DNA of 28,800 bases from Xylaria sp. FL1777 (GCA_022578965.1 MU400877.1:1-28800), one strand, 5' to 3'; shown: positions 1 through 8,720, counted from the first letter of the stretch. A program made the numbers and translations. Notes: generated by a model from the sequence alone, not told the origin.

Positions 1-92
1 AACCCTAACCCTAACCCTAACCCTAACCCTAACCCTAACCCTAACCCTAACCCTAACCCTAACCCTAACCCTAACCCTAACCCTAACCCTAA
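1..92. repeat. Telomere, (CCCTAA)n
   Basis: About 15 uninterrupted copies of CCCTAA, the C-rich strand reading 5' to 3' from the left end, as expected when base 1 is at or very near a chromosome terminus. The copies show no variants, so this is terminal array rather than old interstitial telomeric DNA. The unit is the vertebrate/filamentous-fungus TTAGGG type. The array stops at about base 92 and runs straight into non-repeat sequence, with no telomere-associated spacer. Confidence 0.97.
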
Positions 93-349
93 TAGTTCAG
101 CGAGGGCTCCAGTCCCTGGATGAATTGGACGAGATGGAGCGTATTAAGAAAGAACAAAAGGCGTTAGCAAAAGAGCAAAAACAACAGGAAGAGCGGGCTA
201 AGGCAGCGCAAGCTGCTTTGTTCGAGTTTAATTGGGATTCTTTAGATGTTTCCTTTGAGGCTAACCTCTTCCCTTTAGTTTTGGGCGGTCAGGGTGTTAG
301 CAGTGGAACTAATTTACAATCGTTGCGGCAGTTTCTAAGTGTTTCTTAG
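93..349 (+). pseudogene. 5'-truncated coiled-coil ORF fragment at telomere
   Basis: The frame is open from the telomere junction (it continues upstream into the repeat) to a TAG at 347-349. There is no convincing start: the first ATG is at 134 and a TTG lies at 125. Residues encoded from about 116 to 220 are rich in Lys, Glu, Gln and Ala with heptad-like spacing (for example ERIKKEQKALAKEQKQQEER), followed by a short FNWDSLDV stretch and a Gly/Ser-rich tail. Coiled coil plus a short aromatic/Gly tail resembles the C-termini of fungal pogo/Fot-type DDE transposases, but that is a loose resemblance. The stretch 93-300 is more GC-rich and less decayed than what follows. The last ~40 bases overlap the opposite-strand gypsy remnant, so the true end of this piece is probably near 300 and the rest is chance reading. 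The best reading is an element or gene cut by telomere addition. Confidence 0.4.
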
Positions 350-656
350 GTTCCTAAGTATTGTTAGCATGTAAGTATTCTTTCTACTTAACGAGGTATT
401 TAATGTTGTTGTTATTCTGACGGGAATCTAGTATATTCTTTACTTTATAGACGTTCTGGTTTGTTTTTATTTCCAATTGTGTTTTAATAGGTGTATTAAT
501 AAGCGCTAGTTCTAGTAAAGAGATGTAAAAAACCGGGTGAATCTGCATATTCTTTGGTAATGACAGTTTATAGTTAGTAGGTAAAATGACTTTTTTAACT
601 TTGAAAGGACTAAGTTTTTTGAACTTCAATTTGTTGCTTAGTTGTTTTGTTTTGAT
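310..656 (-). pseudogene. Ty3/gypsy integrase C-terminus plus chromodomain, RIP-damaged
   Basis: On the minus strand a frame beginning just after a stop at 657-659 reads through the conserved end of gypsy integrase: LSNKLKFKKLSPFKV, then YKLSLPKNMQIHPVFYISLL (the family motif is Y-x-L-x-LP..M.IHPVFHVSLLEP). The chromodomain follows: VYKVKNILDSR, then YLVK, a stop, KEY, and NT, a stop, EPKKHLETA. The family consensus at these places is YLVKWKGY and NTWEPE, so both chromodomain aromatic Trp codons are now TAG (384-386 and 354-356). TGG to TAG is a RIP-type change. A short tail (FHC, stop, HPDRPKLKG) may continue to about 264, where it collides with the plus-strand fragment. In the intact family the chromodomain steers integration to modified histones. 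Only the very end of pol remains; protease, reverse transcriptase, RNase H and LTRs are not visible here. Confidence 0.85.
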
Positions 657-704
657 TTAGGGAATATTAGTGTTTGCATTTTGTTTTTGTTGTAACATTA
701 TTTA

Positions 705-872
705 ATAATACAATAATTATAGCGGTTAGTTAACAATATAATAACAATAGCGGTTAATTAACAATATAGTAATCATAGCAGTTAGTAAACAATACAGTAA
801 TTATAGCGGTTACTTAATAATAGAATAACAATAGCAGTTATAGAACAATATAGTAATAATAGCAGTTCTTAG
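705..872. repeat. Tandem array, six 28-bp units
   Basis: Exact 28-bp period: units at 705-732, 733-760, 761-788, 789-816, 817-844 and 845-872. Each resembles ACAATATAGTAATNATAGC followed by GGTT/AGTT plus an AT-rich end. Units differ at several positions, mostly transitions, so the array is old. It lies about 50 bp beyond the upstream end of the gypsy fragment. No reading frame or RNA function is evident; it is a minisatellite. Confidence 0.9.
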
Positions 873-1689
873 TAGAAGGAAGATACTGGGGAGGGAAGAA
901 AGAGAGCGGTTATAGAATACAAAGAGTTGTTACGATAGAAGATCTGAACAAGAACAAAAAAAAAAACGTAGCCCGGATAGAATGCGGGCATTCGTAGCAA
1001 GACGTTAAGTGCGCTACGCTTGCTTTTTTTTTGCACTTAGTACTATGGAGTAGAAAGAACCTGCTGTGCGGCTTAGCAGCGCTGTTTTTCTACCTGTGTA
1101 CTTATAGGGAAACCTGTACAAAAAGCCGGATAAAAACCTTATGCAACAATGTCTACGCTGCTACTTTGAAGCTTTATTACCTTGTAAATACTGGTTTTTA
1201 CTAACTAGTTCGCTGGACAGAAGGTAAGGTTAAAAAGCGGAAGAACTTTTTTTCCTGAAGCTTTCGGACTTTTTGCTTTGCTAAGAAGCGCAAAAAAGCC
1301 TTTTGCTAGTTTTTTTTCTTTTACTTGCCCTTTTTTTTCTCTTTTTGTTTTTCTTTATTTCTGTTGTTGGTTTTTGCTTTACGCTGGTTCTTTGTTATAT
1401 TGTGTATCGAGTATACTAGCTGCGCCCTTTTTGCGTTCCTTTAGAGAGAGAGTTTTTCTGCTTACTTCCCGTTTGCTAGTAGCTGTAATACTGGTTTTAC
1501 AAGCTTGTTTACAATCTTTCCTAAATTAGCAAGTTTGTTAGCTTTGCGTTCCTTGTTGAAACGCTGCTGCATTGCTATAGCATTGCTGGTTTTTACGTTT
1601 TTTGTTATATCTGTACTCCGCAGACAAAGTGCTAGCTACTTAGTAGGTTGAAGTTGCTACGCTAATTTTAGTGATCTTAATTATTTGAT
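873..1689. other. Degenerate DNA, no assignable gene
   Basis: This stretch has A and T runs (957-966, 1022-1031 and 1309-1345) and a few short inverted repeats, such as TAAGTGC at about 1005 with GCACTTA at about 1033. A minus-strand frame across about 1278-1510 has few stops and is rich in Lys, Arg and Gln (for example KREVSRKTLSLKERKKG). That composition is seen in basic tails of DDE transposases, but no diagnostic motif is present. It may be the decayed downstream part of the Mutator-like gene to its right, or a separate remnant. I could not recognise a catalytic domain here. Confidence 0.4.
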
Positions 1690-2306
1690 GTTAAAACGCG
1701 AACTTGCAAAGTTATAGTTAAGTATTAAGAATTTAAATATTGTTTTGGGTAGAAATAAACCTTTTGTATTGCTGTTTTACTATGCTTTGGATATTTTAAG
1801 CCTAAATATTAACCTAGCAGCTAGTTAATTTAACAGTTGCTTTTACTAAGTTCGTAAGCTTGCGAGGAGAAAGGTAGGCAAAAGGGTCTAGGGTTAGGGC
1901 TATAGTTATGCTAGTAATATTTTGTATCTTTGTGTAGTTATAATAACTATTGACCCTTGTTTATAGCTTTAGCAATGATTACTCATTTGCAGCCAGTTTT
2001 CCGAGACTTTTGCTGCTAAAGTCTTTTGCTTTTGCTTTTTTTAACTTGTTTAAATCGGTTACATTAAATAGAGAATTGAATTAGTTGTCCTTTAAACGAG
2101 TATAAGTGGTCTTTGGCAATACCGAACCTATTATTTTTTGCAAATAAATTAACGTAGTTGAAGAGCGCGTTAGCTGTAGAAAATGGGTTGCTTAGGATAG
2201 GTAGGTTAAGAATGGTTTCTAGAACTAAGGACGGTGAATAGTAGCTAGCTAACGAGGTGCTTGCTTTAAACAGTAAAGCTAGCACAAAAAAAGTTTGTTT
2301 AGGCAA
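1690..2306 (-). pseudogene. Mutator-like (MULE) transposase N-terminus with FAR1-type zinc finger
   Basis: Read on the minus strand from 2306, one frame gives LSNPFSTANALFNYVNLFAK then NNRFGIAKDHLYSFKGQL, matching the start of fungal MULE transposases (acidic or Ser stretch, then 'F.s...a...in.yAk.nGfgi...rS...G'). The FAR1/WRKY-GCM1 zinc finger follows: Cys codon at 2061-2063, KSRKTGCK with its Cys at 1989-1991, and His-Asn-Tyr at 1902-1910 where the family has His-x-His. The last ligand has therefore gone from His to Tyr (CAY to TAY). Downstream, YPKHSKTAIQKV resembles the region after the finger ('G..pk.I.t.i...'). The frame has a stop at 2064-2066 and several more, including TGA where the family has Trp after GCK. 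The DDE catalytic domain and CX2H motif are not recognisable below 1690. In intact relatives this domain binds the element ends. Confidence 0.8.
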
Positions 2307-2309
2307 TGC

Positions 2310-3199
2310 TGTTATAAATGAAGCGCCTTTAATTGAACTTAGTATAAGTAACCTTGCTAGTGAACTTTAAGGCAGTGAATATGGAAAGGAAGAGTTGTAG
2401 CTATCCGAATTTAATAGTGACTACTTCTGTTTGTGTTTTTACTAACGTACGTGTTTATACGAACGAACCAAGTTTATAGAAAGCTGTTGACTTTTTTTTA
2501 CGACTTTACGAACCAACCTTAAGGCCGATTTAAATTTTTCCTGAGTAGCAGTTAGCAGGCTAGTAGTGCAAAACAGTTTAGCGAACTGGAATATTGGAAA
2601 GACAGAGGTAGGACCGGTTTCCGGGCCAGGCATGAGCATTCGTACACGTTGGAGCCTTAGTGAGTTACAGAAAGTGTTGCCGAAAAAAATCTCATAATCG
2701 GTACGGTTCTCCTATGCTGGCTTGTTAAGCCTTTTATGGCCACGCGGATACAGAACGGTGCTAAAAAAGTAAGAGTAAGCATTATTATTACCGAGGCCAT
2801 AAAATAGAGAAACATTATTGCTACTACGACTAGATACAAAGGATCAGCGAGTTAAAGTAGTTATAGAAGCAGCAGATAGCCTGTTATGTAGCAGAGGTGA
2901 ACAAAAGAGAGAATAACAAGACGTGCGTTGTCTTTTTTAACGATAAGATAAATTATCTAAAGTAGGAGCGCGCCTACAAAACAACTAAAGCTCAAAAGCT
3001 TAAGAAAACATCGTATAATGTAAAGGTTAATTAGAATTACAAGATTAAAGTATGTAATAGATATGTTTCTAGTATTAACAGAGTAAAGTGTATAAACAGA
3101 ATTGAATCAACAGAATATATAAAGAGAAATAGGAAATGAACAACATTAGGTAAATGGGAAAATACGGTATGTATTACCCTTTTGGAATAAAGCTAATAA
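2310..3199. other. Degenerate DNA, no assignable gene
   Basis: Minus-strand open frames at 2442-2639 and 2657-2839 lie in different phases and show no family motif that I recognise. They could be fragments upstream of the Mutator-like gene joined by a frameshift, or chance. The rest is AT-rich with many stops on both strands. Confidence 0.4.
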
Positions 3200-3665
3200 A
3201 AGCGTTATGTGTTTGTAGTAATTCTCTTAAGAAATTAATACAGACACATGAGAAATTAATACAGACACATGAGAAATTGATATAGATACATGACGCTTAT
3301 AGCCATATAACAAATAACTTTACAACCACCTATCACACTCCAACAGAAGACACATCGTTTGGTTCTAAATGAAAAGGGCTATTCGGAAATACTAACGGCT
3401 TTTCTGTAGGGCCAACAGTCGCGGAGATATTTACATATATGCTACTATATAGATTCTCTAAGGCATATAAGCATATAGTATGAATAGCGTAGCGACTATT
3501 GGTCCTATAACCAAGCCGTTGGTGTTTTTGAATAAAGCACTCAATTCTAGTCCAAATAGCTAGTTTAAAACTATATTGCAACTAGTGGTTGCAAAGTTAT
3601 TCATTATGTAGCTGTAAGCGTTATGTGTTTTTAGTAATTTCTTATGTACCTGTAGTAACTTTTAA
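3200..3665. mobile_element. Small inverted-repeat (MITE-like) element
   Basis: Bases 3294-3333 and 3581-3620 are inverted copies: the left reads CGCTTATAGCCATATAACAA, and the reverse complement of the right reads CGCTTACAGCTACATAATGA. The match continues through AATAACTTTRCAACCAC on both sides. The arms extend outward into 21-bp subterminal repeats: three units on the left and about two on the right, in inverted orientation. The total arm is about 80-100 bp with perhaps 80% identity by eye. The interior is about 250 bp and is open on the minus strand (3333-3581, 82 codons), but the product is not recognised. A further direct copy of GCGTTATGTGTTTNTAGTAA occurs at 3201 and 3619. Long inverted arms with subterminal repeats and no transposase fit a non-autonomous DNA transposon. 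I cannot define a target-site duplication, so the ends are uncertain. Confidence 0.6.
3229..3291. repeat. Three 21-bp subterminal repeats
   Basis: Units at 3229-3249, 3250-3270 and 3271-3291 follow GAGAAATTAATACAGACACAT. The first two differ only at the first base pair and the third has several transitions. Similar units occur inverted at about 3622-3662. Repeats of this kind next to inverted termini often serve as transposase-binding sites; that role is inferred. Confidence 0.85.
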
Positions 3666-3761
3666 TATCTAACGTGGTTCATAAGCAAGCAACACACTTT
3701 TTACTATTTTATTAGGTTCAATTATTAACAACTTTATAACTAAGGCATTTATTATTAAAAA
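3666..3761. other. Spacer between element and pogo tail
   Basis: Short AT-rich spacer with nothing recognisable. It separates the inverted-repeat element from the stop codon (3762-3764, minus strand) of the pogo tail. Confidence 0.4.
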
Positions 3762-4085
3762 TCAATTGGATTTTGATTTATTATTTGTTTTTATATCTTT
3801 ATTATAAGTCTTTGCATTGTGGCCGGTTTTGCTGCACTGTCTACATTGTTGCTAGCGCGGCAAACTTGACTTATTACTACCACGTTTTTTTAACGTTTGT
3901 AACTGCACTAGCTCTTTTACACCTTTTTGAGCTATTAAATCCATTGCATCTTTTACAATAAAACTTTCTCTATTCTATAGGCGCCTTTTTTTACCTTTCC
4001 AGCGCTTGTTAAGTGCTTTATTTGCTTTGCGAAGCCTTTGGTTTTATATGTATATATGTAGTTTTTTCTTTCTTGTTCCTCGTTT
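3762..4085 (-). pseudogene. pogo/Fot1-type transposase C-terminus with zinc knuckle
   Basis: The minus-strand frame reads LRKANKALNKRWKGKKRRL, stop, NRESFIVKDAMDLIAQKGVK, then a Lys/Gly linker, and ends CRQCSKTGHNAKTY plus a short tail to a TGA at 3762-3764. Fungal pogo/Fot1 DDE transposases end this way: a coiled coil (..ANEALSKRR..), a basic patch, an 'eaqdLIaqk' helix and a CX2CX4HX4C knuckle. The knuckle lies at 3804-3845. Its final Cys codon is now TAT (Tyr) at 3804-3806, a TpG to TpA type change. In-frame stops occur at 4044-4046 and in the basic and linker segments. No catalytic domain is found upstream on this strand: beyond about 4140 the DNA belongs to a plus-strand element. This is therefore a truncated tail. 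Confidence 0.85.
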
Positions 4086-4199
4086 AAATTACATTTTCTT
4101 TTTAGGAACAATAAAAAAGTAGCTAGAAAACGTTTTAGATTTTAGATAGCATTACCCGAGTACTTAAATTTTAGTTTTAAGAATTTCCATTTTTTCTTT

Positions 4200-5752
4200 T
4201 TACGTCTTTTTTCCTTAGTATTGTTTTTTACTACAAAAACATAAGCAAATCGCGAATTGGCTCTTTAAGCGAAAGAACGGATCTTTATACGTTTTTTGCG
4301 CTAACGGGTGTTTTTATACAACGTTTTAACAAAAGACCCGGAGCTGAAGAGCTAATAGTTATGCTAAATCAGAACAATAGCCGAAGATAAAACGATAGCA
4401 CAACGTAGCATCGATCGACTTATGCGAGCGTTTTTTCCTCCGGCTTGCTTACGGAAAACATATTGCTAATTTTTTCCTATGCGACTACAATGCGTCCCTA
4501 GCTAGCAACAACGTGGCTTTAAACCTTGGAACCTGACTACTAGCCCTCCAAACGCGTAAGCATTAACGTTAACACGAGCAGCTAGCTTGCAACAAAGATC
4601 CTAAAACTTATTAGAAATAGTTTATGCGGGTTAGCTATACTATTGCAAAACATAGCATACAGGCGGAAAATATTTATAACTTTGGCAAAATGGGGTTTCG
4701 AATGCGCAAAAGTACTAGCCTAATAGTAGTAACCGGCGCTAAAAAACGTAAACGTTTTAGGTAAGCAAAGCTAAAAAGCAGAGTATAAGTAACAGTAAAT
4801 CAGGCTATTAACTTTTAAGGTTAAGCGGTGCTACTATACTTTATTTTCTTAAGCAAAATGCACCTAGCATTATAATATCGCAACAAAAAACTACCGGCTA
4901 ACTAGGTCATTAGCCTGTCCAAGAATAGCTGCAGTACGCCCGAAATAGCCAGAAGCTAGATCTAATACTTCAATGCCTATATAAAAAGCTGTACTAAGGG
5001 GGCTAAACGCCTTTTAATTCTAGATGTTCAGAAAAGTTACTATATGACGGAATTTGAGGAATATTGTTACGCTAACAATATACTTTCTTTTCGGATGCCG
5101 GCCTATTTGTTCTATAAGCTCCAGCCTCTTGATTTAGTCCTTTTTTGTGTTTTCTAACAGCATTACAAGCAATATACAAAATGGTTTATATAGCAGCATT
5201 TAACTTATATGGACAAGGCAGATTTTCTGGCTGCGTTTTTGGATGCGTTTTAATAAGCCTTTACAGAAAACAATATTTAATCTAGCTTCGAAGCAGCCGG
5301 GCTTATGTTTTTTTATGCAGAAAGGATTTTATTTGCCAGGGAGGTTTAAGAAATAGCAAAAATACTATTAGTTGATTTCGAAAGGCTACCTTTAGTTTTA
5401 ACAGCAAGAATACAGACTACTTTACTTAAGGCGGAAAAGCAATTAAGTCCGAGGAAAAGTAAAGTGCATATGCATTTTGGAAGCTTAGGAATAGTTATGT
5501 TAGACTTGATGAACTTTATAACAAAAAGAGCACAGAAAGTTATGTATTAGTTGGCCATTTTGCGCTAATACGCAAAAATACTTTGAAAAAACAACCATAA
5601 GGGTAGCAAGCGTAGCAAAACAAAACAAAAGCAACTACTGCATAAAAAACTGCATATAGTACTAGGTAGTTAAGGAATACTAAAAACAAAAGAGAAAAAG
5701 GTAATAAAATGCAGAAAAAAAAAAGAAAGAAATAATCTAACAAAAAGAGCAT
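4200..5752 (+). pseudogene. pogo/Fot1-type DDE transposase, near full length, inactivated
   Basis: One frame (codons starting at 4261, 4678 and 5011) carries the family in order. There is a degenerate N-terminal HTH/CENP-B-like part (RANSYAKSEQ near 4351; RLAYGKHIANFFLCDYNASL near 4450, matching 'GFPPRLAYVEDMANLLL'). Then come TIAKHSIQAENIYNFGKMGF (about 4640-4698; family IYNFDETGF), VVTGAKKRKR, a region corresponding to 'REWVTVIQAIN', and LLILDVQKSYYMTEFEEYC (Asp codon 5023-5025; family LILDGHxSH). MPAYLFYKLQPLDL follows (Asp 5131-5133), then ADFLAAFLDAF and a Lys-rich coiled-coil tail to about 5720. The last two catalytic Asp are 35 residues apart (DD35D), but the first is Gly (GGC, 4684-4686), so it could not catalyse even without its many TAA/TAG stops. 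Its start faces the start of the minus-strand pogo tail. Confidence 0.88.
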
Positions 5753-8278
5753 AAATAGGTCAAAAATAGTGTAATATCTATGGAAGCACTAAATACAATG
5801 CACGAACTTGTTAGGCAAATAAAAATACTTCAAAAGAAAAGAATTCTAATAAATAGAAATGCAGTTAGTATATTATGCTTAATGCATTTACGTTAGCGCA
5901 TAAAGTATGCGGAAAAGTAATGCATGTATTTTGGTGTTATAACTATTTGTGTAATGCAAATATTTATAAATTACAGTATGCTAAAAATAATAGTTATTCC
6001 TTTTTTTCTTTTTATAAAAGGAGTTTTACGGCTAGCTCTGTATAAAAAGGTCTTTATAGCTAAGCATATATATATGCAAAGGTTTACACGGAAAGGTCTA
6101 AGTATAAATTATAGCATATACTTAGGTTTATATATAATTAATTAAGTTTTGCCTAGTAGTAAAACTATAGCGTTTTTATACTACGTAGCAACAAAAATAA
6201 GAAATAAAGCAGTACAGTAGGCAAAATAGCATAAATGGATCTTTTTCTACTTAATTTGTGAAGCATGCTAGCATATGTTTGTGCTTTATATAATATATAG
6301 CTAAAAGCAACTTAGTTCTTGCTTAGGTAGCAAGCTAGTTCTTTCTTGATAGCGTTGTTATTTTACGTATAAGTGTTAGTAGGTTCTATATTCTAACATT
6401 GCTTTTTTTTGTAGCACTTTTATTCCTAGTGCACTACTTTATTTTGGGTTTCTAAGGCCCGCTATAGCCTATCTCTAGCTCTTGGTGACCAGGAGGGACT
6501 ACGCCTTTAGCGGCAGTAGTAGATAGGCCTATAAAATAGCGAGATAAAGAGGGTGCCGCTTTCGAGACTACAAACGCTGCGCTAAGGTGGGTGCCTAACT
6601 TCCTTGCGAATTGCACAAGTACTTCGTTCTTGCGCTGTTGCAGGATTTTCGTGCGAGCTTAGTACTTTTTGCGGCCCTGCAATACTATACAAAAGTTATG
6701 CTTGTTTTTAATGCCTTTATTGCTAATTGCTAGCTACTAAACCTCCGTGCTTCAAAAGAGATCAGTATACAGATTGTAGTCGTTATTATTGTACGGGCAT
6801 ACGCTTTTTTATTTTAAATACTTTATAAACTTGTTATAGTAGTTCTATTTTTCCGGATTGTAAAACGGATAGCAAGCTGCATTTTCTAATAAGGCCGTAA
6901 GTAGTTTAGCACAGGAAAAAAAAAAGCAAGAAGTTCTTACGGAATTCTTTGTCCGAAAGCCAGAAGCCGCGCATAAAGCTGCAGAATTGTTGTTTTTGTT
7001 GCTTAGAACTAAAAGCGCTGTATAGCTACTGTTGGATTGCTATGTTAGGCTGGTTCTCTGTGCTACGCGCTTGTAGTGCTTATAATAGGCAGCTATTTTT
7101 TACGGGACCAGACTTGCAGAAAACAGGTGCATTGTTTAATAGTGCTGCGTTATTAAAGCGCAGAGAAACTATAGCTTTTGCATGTTCTGCGCCTTTTTTG
7201 TAGGCGACAAGCTTAACATACGTATTGTAACGTATGGGGAAAGCAAAGAAGTAAGAACCCGTAAAGCTACTTGGAACTTCGCTTGGAAAAGCTGCAGTAA
7301 AAGGAGAAAGCATAGCAAGCTAGTTAAGTTCTGTAAGCAGAACTTGCTTTAAGAAAACAATAGGAAAAGCTAAGAAAATCGCAAGCAAAAAGAAGAAACA
7401 TATATAAGTAGTGTAGGATCCTGGCTTTAGTAAGCATGCTTCCTAAAAGGCAAAAAAGGTTAAAAAAAAGGAAAAAAAAAAGCAAGTTGTTTATAAAGCA
7501 GCCTAGTAGCGTTTTTATGCAAGAAAACCTGGGTTAAAGTAAGCAAGTACACAAGTACAAACAATAGCTACAACAAGTACGTAAAGAAGTAGCGCTTGCT
7601 TGAAACAAAGGTTCTTTAAGAACTAATTTATGTTTAAAACAAATAAAAAGCAAAAAGTATATAGCAAAAACGCTTTATATGTTCTGTACATTTAATGCCC
7701 TTTTAAAAAAAATGCTTTTTAGTAAAACGTTAGCAAAAAAAAGAATACAAAAAGGTAGTATTAATAGCGCTATACATTATATAAAAAAAGGCAACACGTA
7801 GTGTTGCTTTAAAAAAAAAAAAAAATCAAGTAAACATATGCTTATTAGTATGAACATATTGCTTACACTGTGCTTTAGCTAGAACTTAAACCTAGATCTT
7901 TCTATAAGTAGTAGCACGTGTTGCTATTATACTACTAAAGCAAAGAAAAAAGCAAAGTAGTTAAAGAAAATATTGCTTTTGTTTTTTGGCTTGGTTGCTT
8001 GTATAGTGTTTTAAAGCGTATTAATAAATATATGCTTTGGCTTAGCAACAACCTTTTTATACCCTGCTATTAGTTCTAGGCATATCTATTAGTTTGCAGT
8101 AGTAAATATTACTTTTAGTGCAGTAAAGCATGCAAGTTTTTATTGCAGTACAAGGTATAAAGTATACGTGCGTTTTCTGCGTGGTGGGCGCTATTCTGCT
8201 TTGCAACCGATCTAGAGAAACCCTTTTGGGTCCTATTTTAATACTTATGTATATACTTAATACATAACATAGTTAGGC
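5753..8278. other. Degenerate DNA, no assignable gene
   Basis: This 2.5-kb stretch is AT-rich with no motif I can tie to a family. Plus-strand 5924-6145 is open but reads as a low-complexity hydrophobic peptide. The interval 6450-7320 is visibly richer in G+C than its surroundings. Around 6949-7313 both strands are open (plus 6949-7203, minus 7080-7313), which suggests a less decayed fragment of a former gene; the plus frame includes FTGPDLQKTGALFNSAALL. I do not recognise it. A/T homopolymers occur at 6916-6925 and 7811-7824. The right end of the pogo element, including its terminal inverted repeat, could not be located. Confidence 0.4.
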
Positions 8279-8419
8279 CTAGTACGCTTGTTCTACTACT
8301 CCTATGTCTCTGTAGGCTATAGTTTATTAGCAATATTACTAGTACGCTTGTTTTATTACTCCTATGTTTTGGTAAGCTATAGTCTATCAGCAATAGTACT
8401 AGTATACTTGTTTTATTAT
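8279..8419. repeat. 60-bp tandem repeat, 2.3 copies
   Basis: Exact 60-bp period: 8279-8338 and 8339-8398, then a partial third copy to 8419. Each unit begins CTAGTACGCTTGTT. Copies differ by scattered, mostly C/T and A/G, changes. Because 60 is divisible by 3, the minus strand gives a spurious open frame with a 20-residue repeat; I do not regard it as a gene. Confidence 0.92.
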
Positions 8420-8546
8420 GTGCTGTAGTAGCAGCAAGCACCTATTTTTTTTACGTTATAAACGCTACTTAGCTAAGAAGTAACGTTTGTAGTAGTTCTG
8501 CTAAGCGGTAACATATTAGATGATTTAGCTAGGCATTAGGCATAAA

Positions 8547-8720
8547 AAAACCCTCCGAAGCCACGTTCTTTTCTAAGGCTACGCCTTCTTTTAGTATAAA
8601 CTTCTCTTTCTTTCTTTCCTTGGCCTTGTTTTTTTCCTCTTTTTCCCTTTTTATTTTTTTCTAGCCCCCTTTTCTCCATTTTCTTTCTTTTTTTTTTTCC
8701 TTTTTTTCCTTTTTTTTTGC
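8547..8720. repeat. Polypyrimidine tract
   Basis: About 170 bp of almost pure C/T on the plus strand (TTTCTTTCTTTTTT-like). The complementary strand reads as a Lys/Gly/Arg-only peptide, a low-complexity artefact. Tracts of this kind can form triplex DNA; nothing further can be inferred. Confidence 0.8.

Noticed and set aside
705..872. CRISPR-like array
   Set aside because: The 28-bp units are directly contiguous, with no spacers, and diverge from each other. The genome is fungal.
1278..1529. Plus-strand membrane-like ORF
   Set aside because: The hydrophobic Phe/Leu string mirrors a Lys/Gln-rich opposite frame and T tracts; there is no ATG start and no motif.
1888..1903. Interstitial telomere-like motif CTAGGGTTAGGG
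   Set aside because: It lies inside the Mutator-like frame, where its complement encodes the Ser-Pro-Asn-Pro-Arg-Pro stretch after the zinc finger, so it is coding sequence by origin and only about 1.5 units long.
3773..3961. Plus-strand ORF of 62 codons
   Set aside because: It is the shadow of the minus-strand pogo zinc-knuckle tail, which has clear family motifs.
5540..5752. Minus-strand hydrophobic ORF
   Set aside because: It is the shadow of the Lys-rich C-terminal tail of the plus-strand pogo transposase.
8238..8441. Protein with 20-residue repeats
   Set aside because: It arises from a 60-bp tandem repeat whose period is divisible by three; there is no conservation beyond the DNA repeat.
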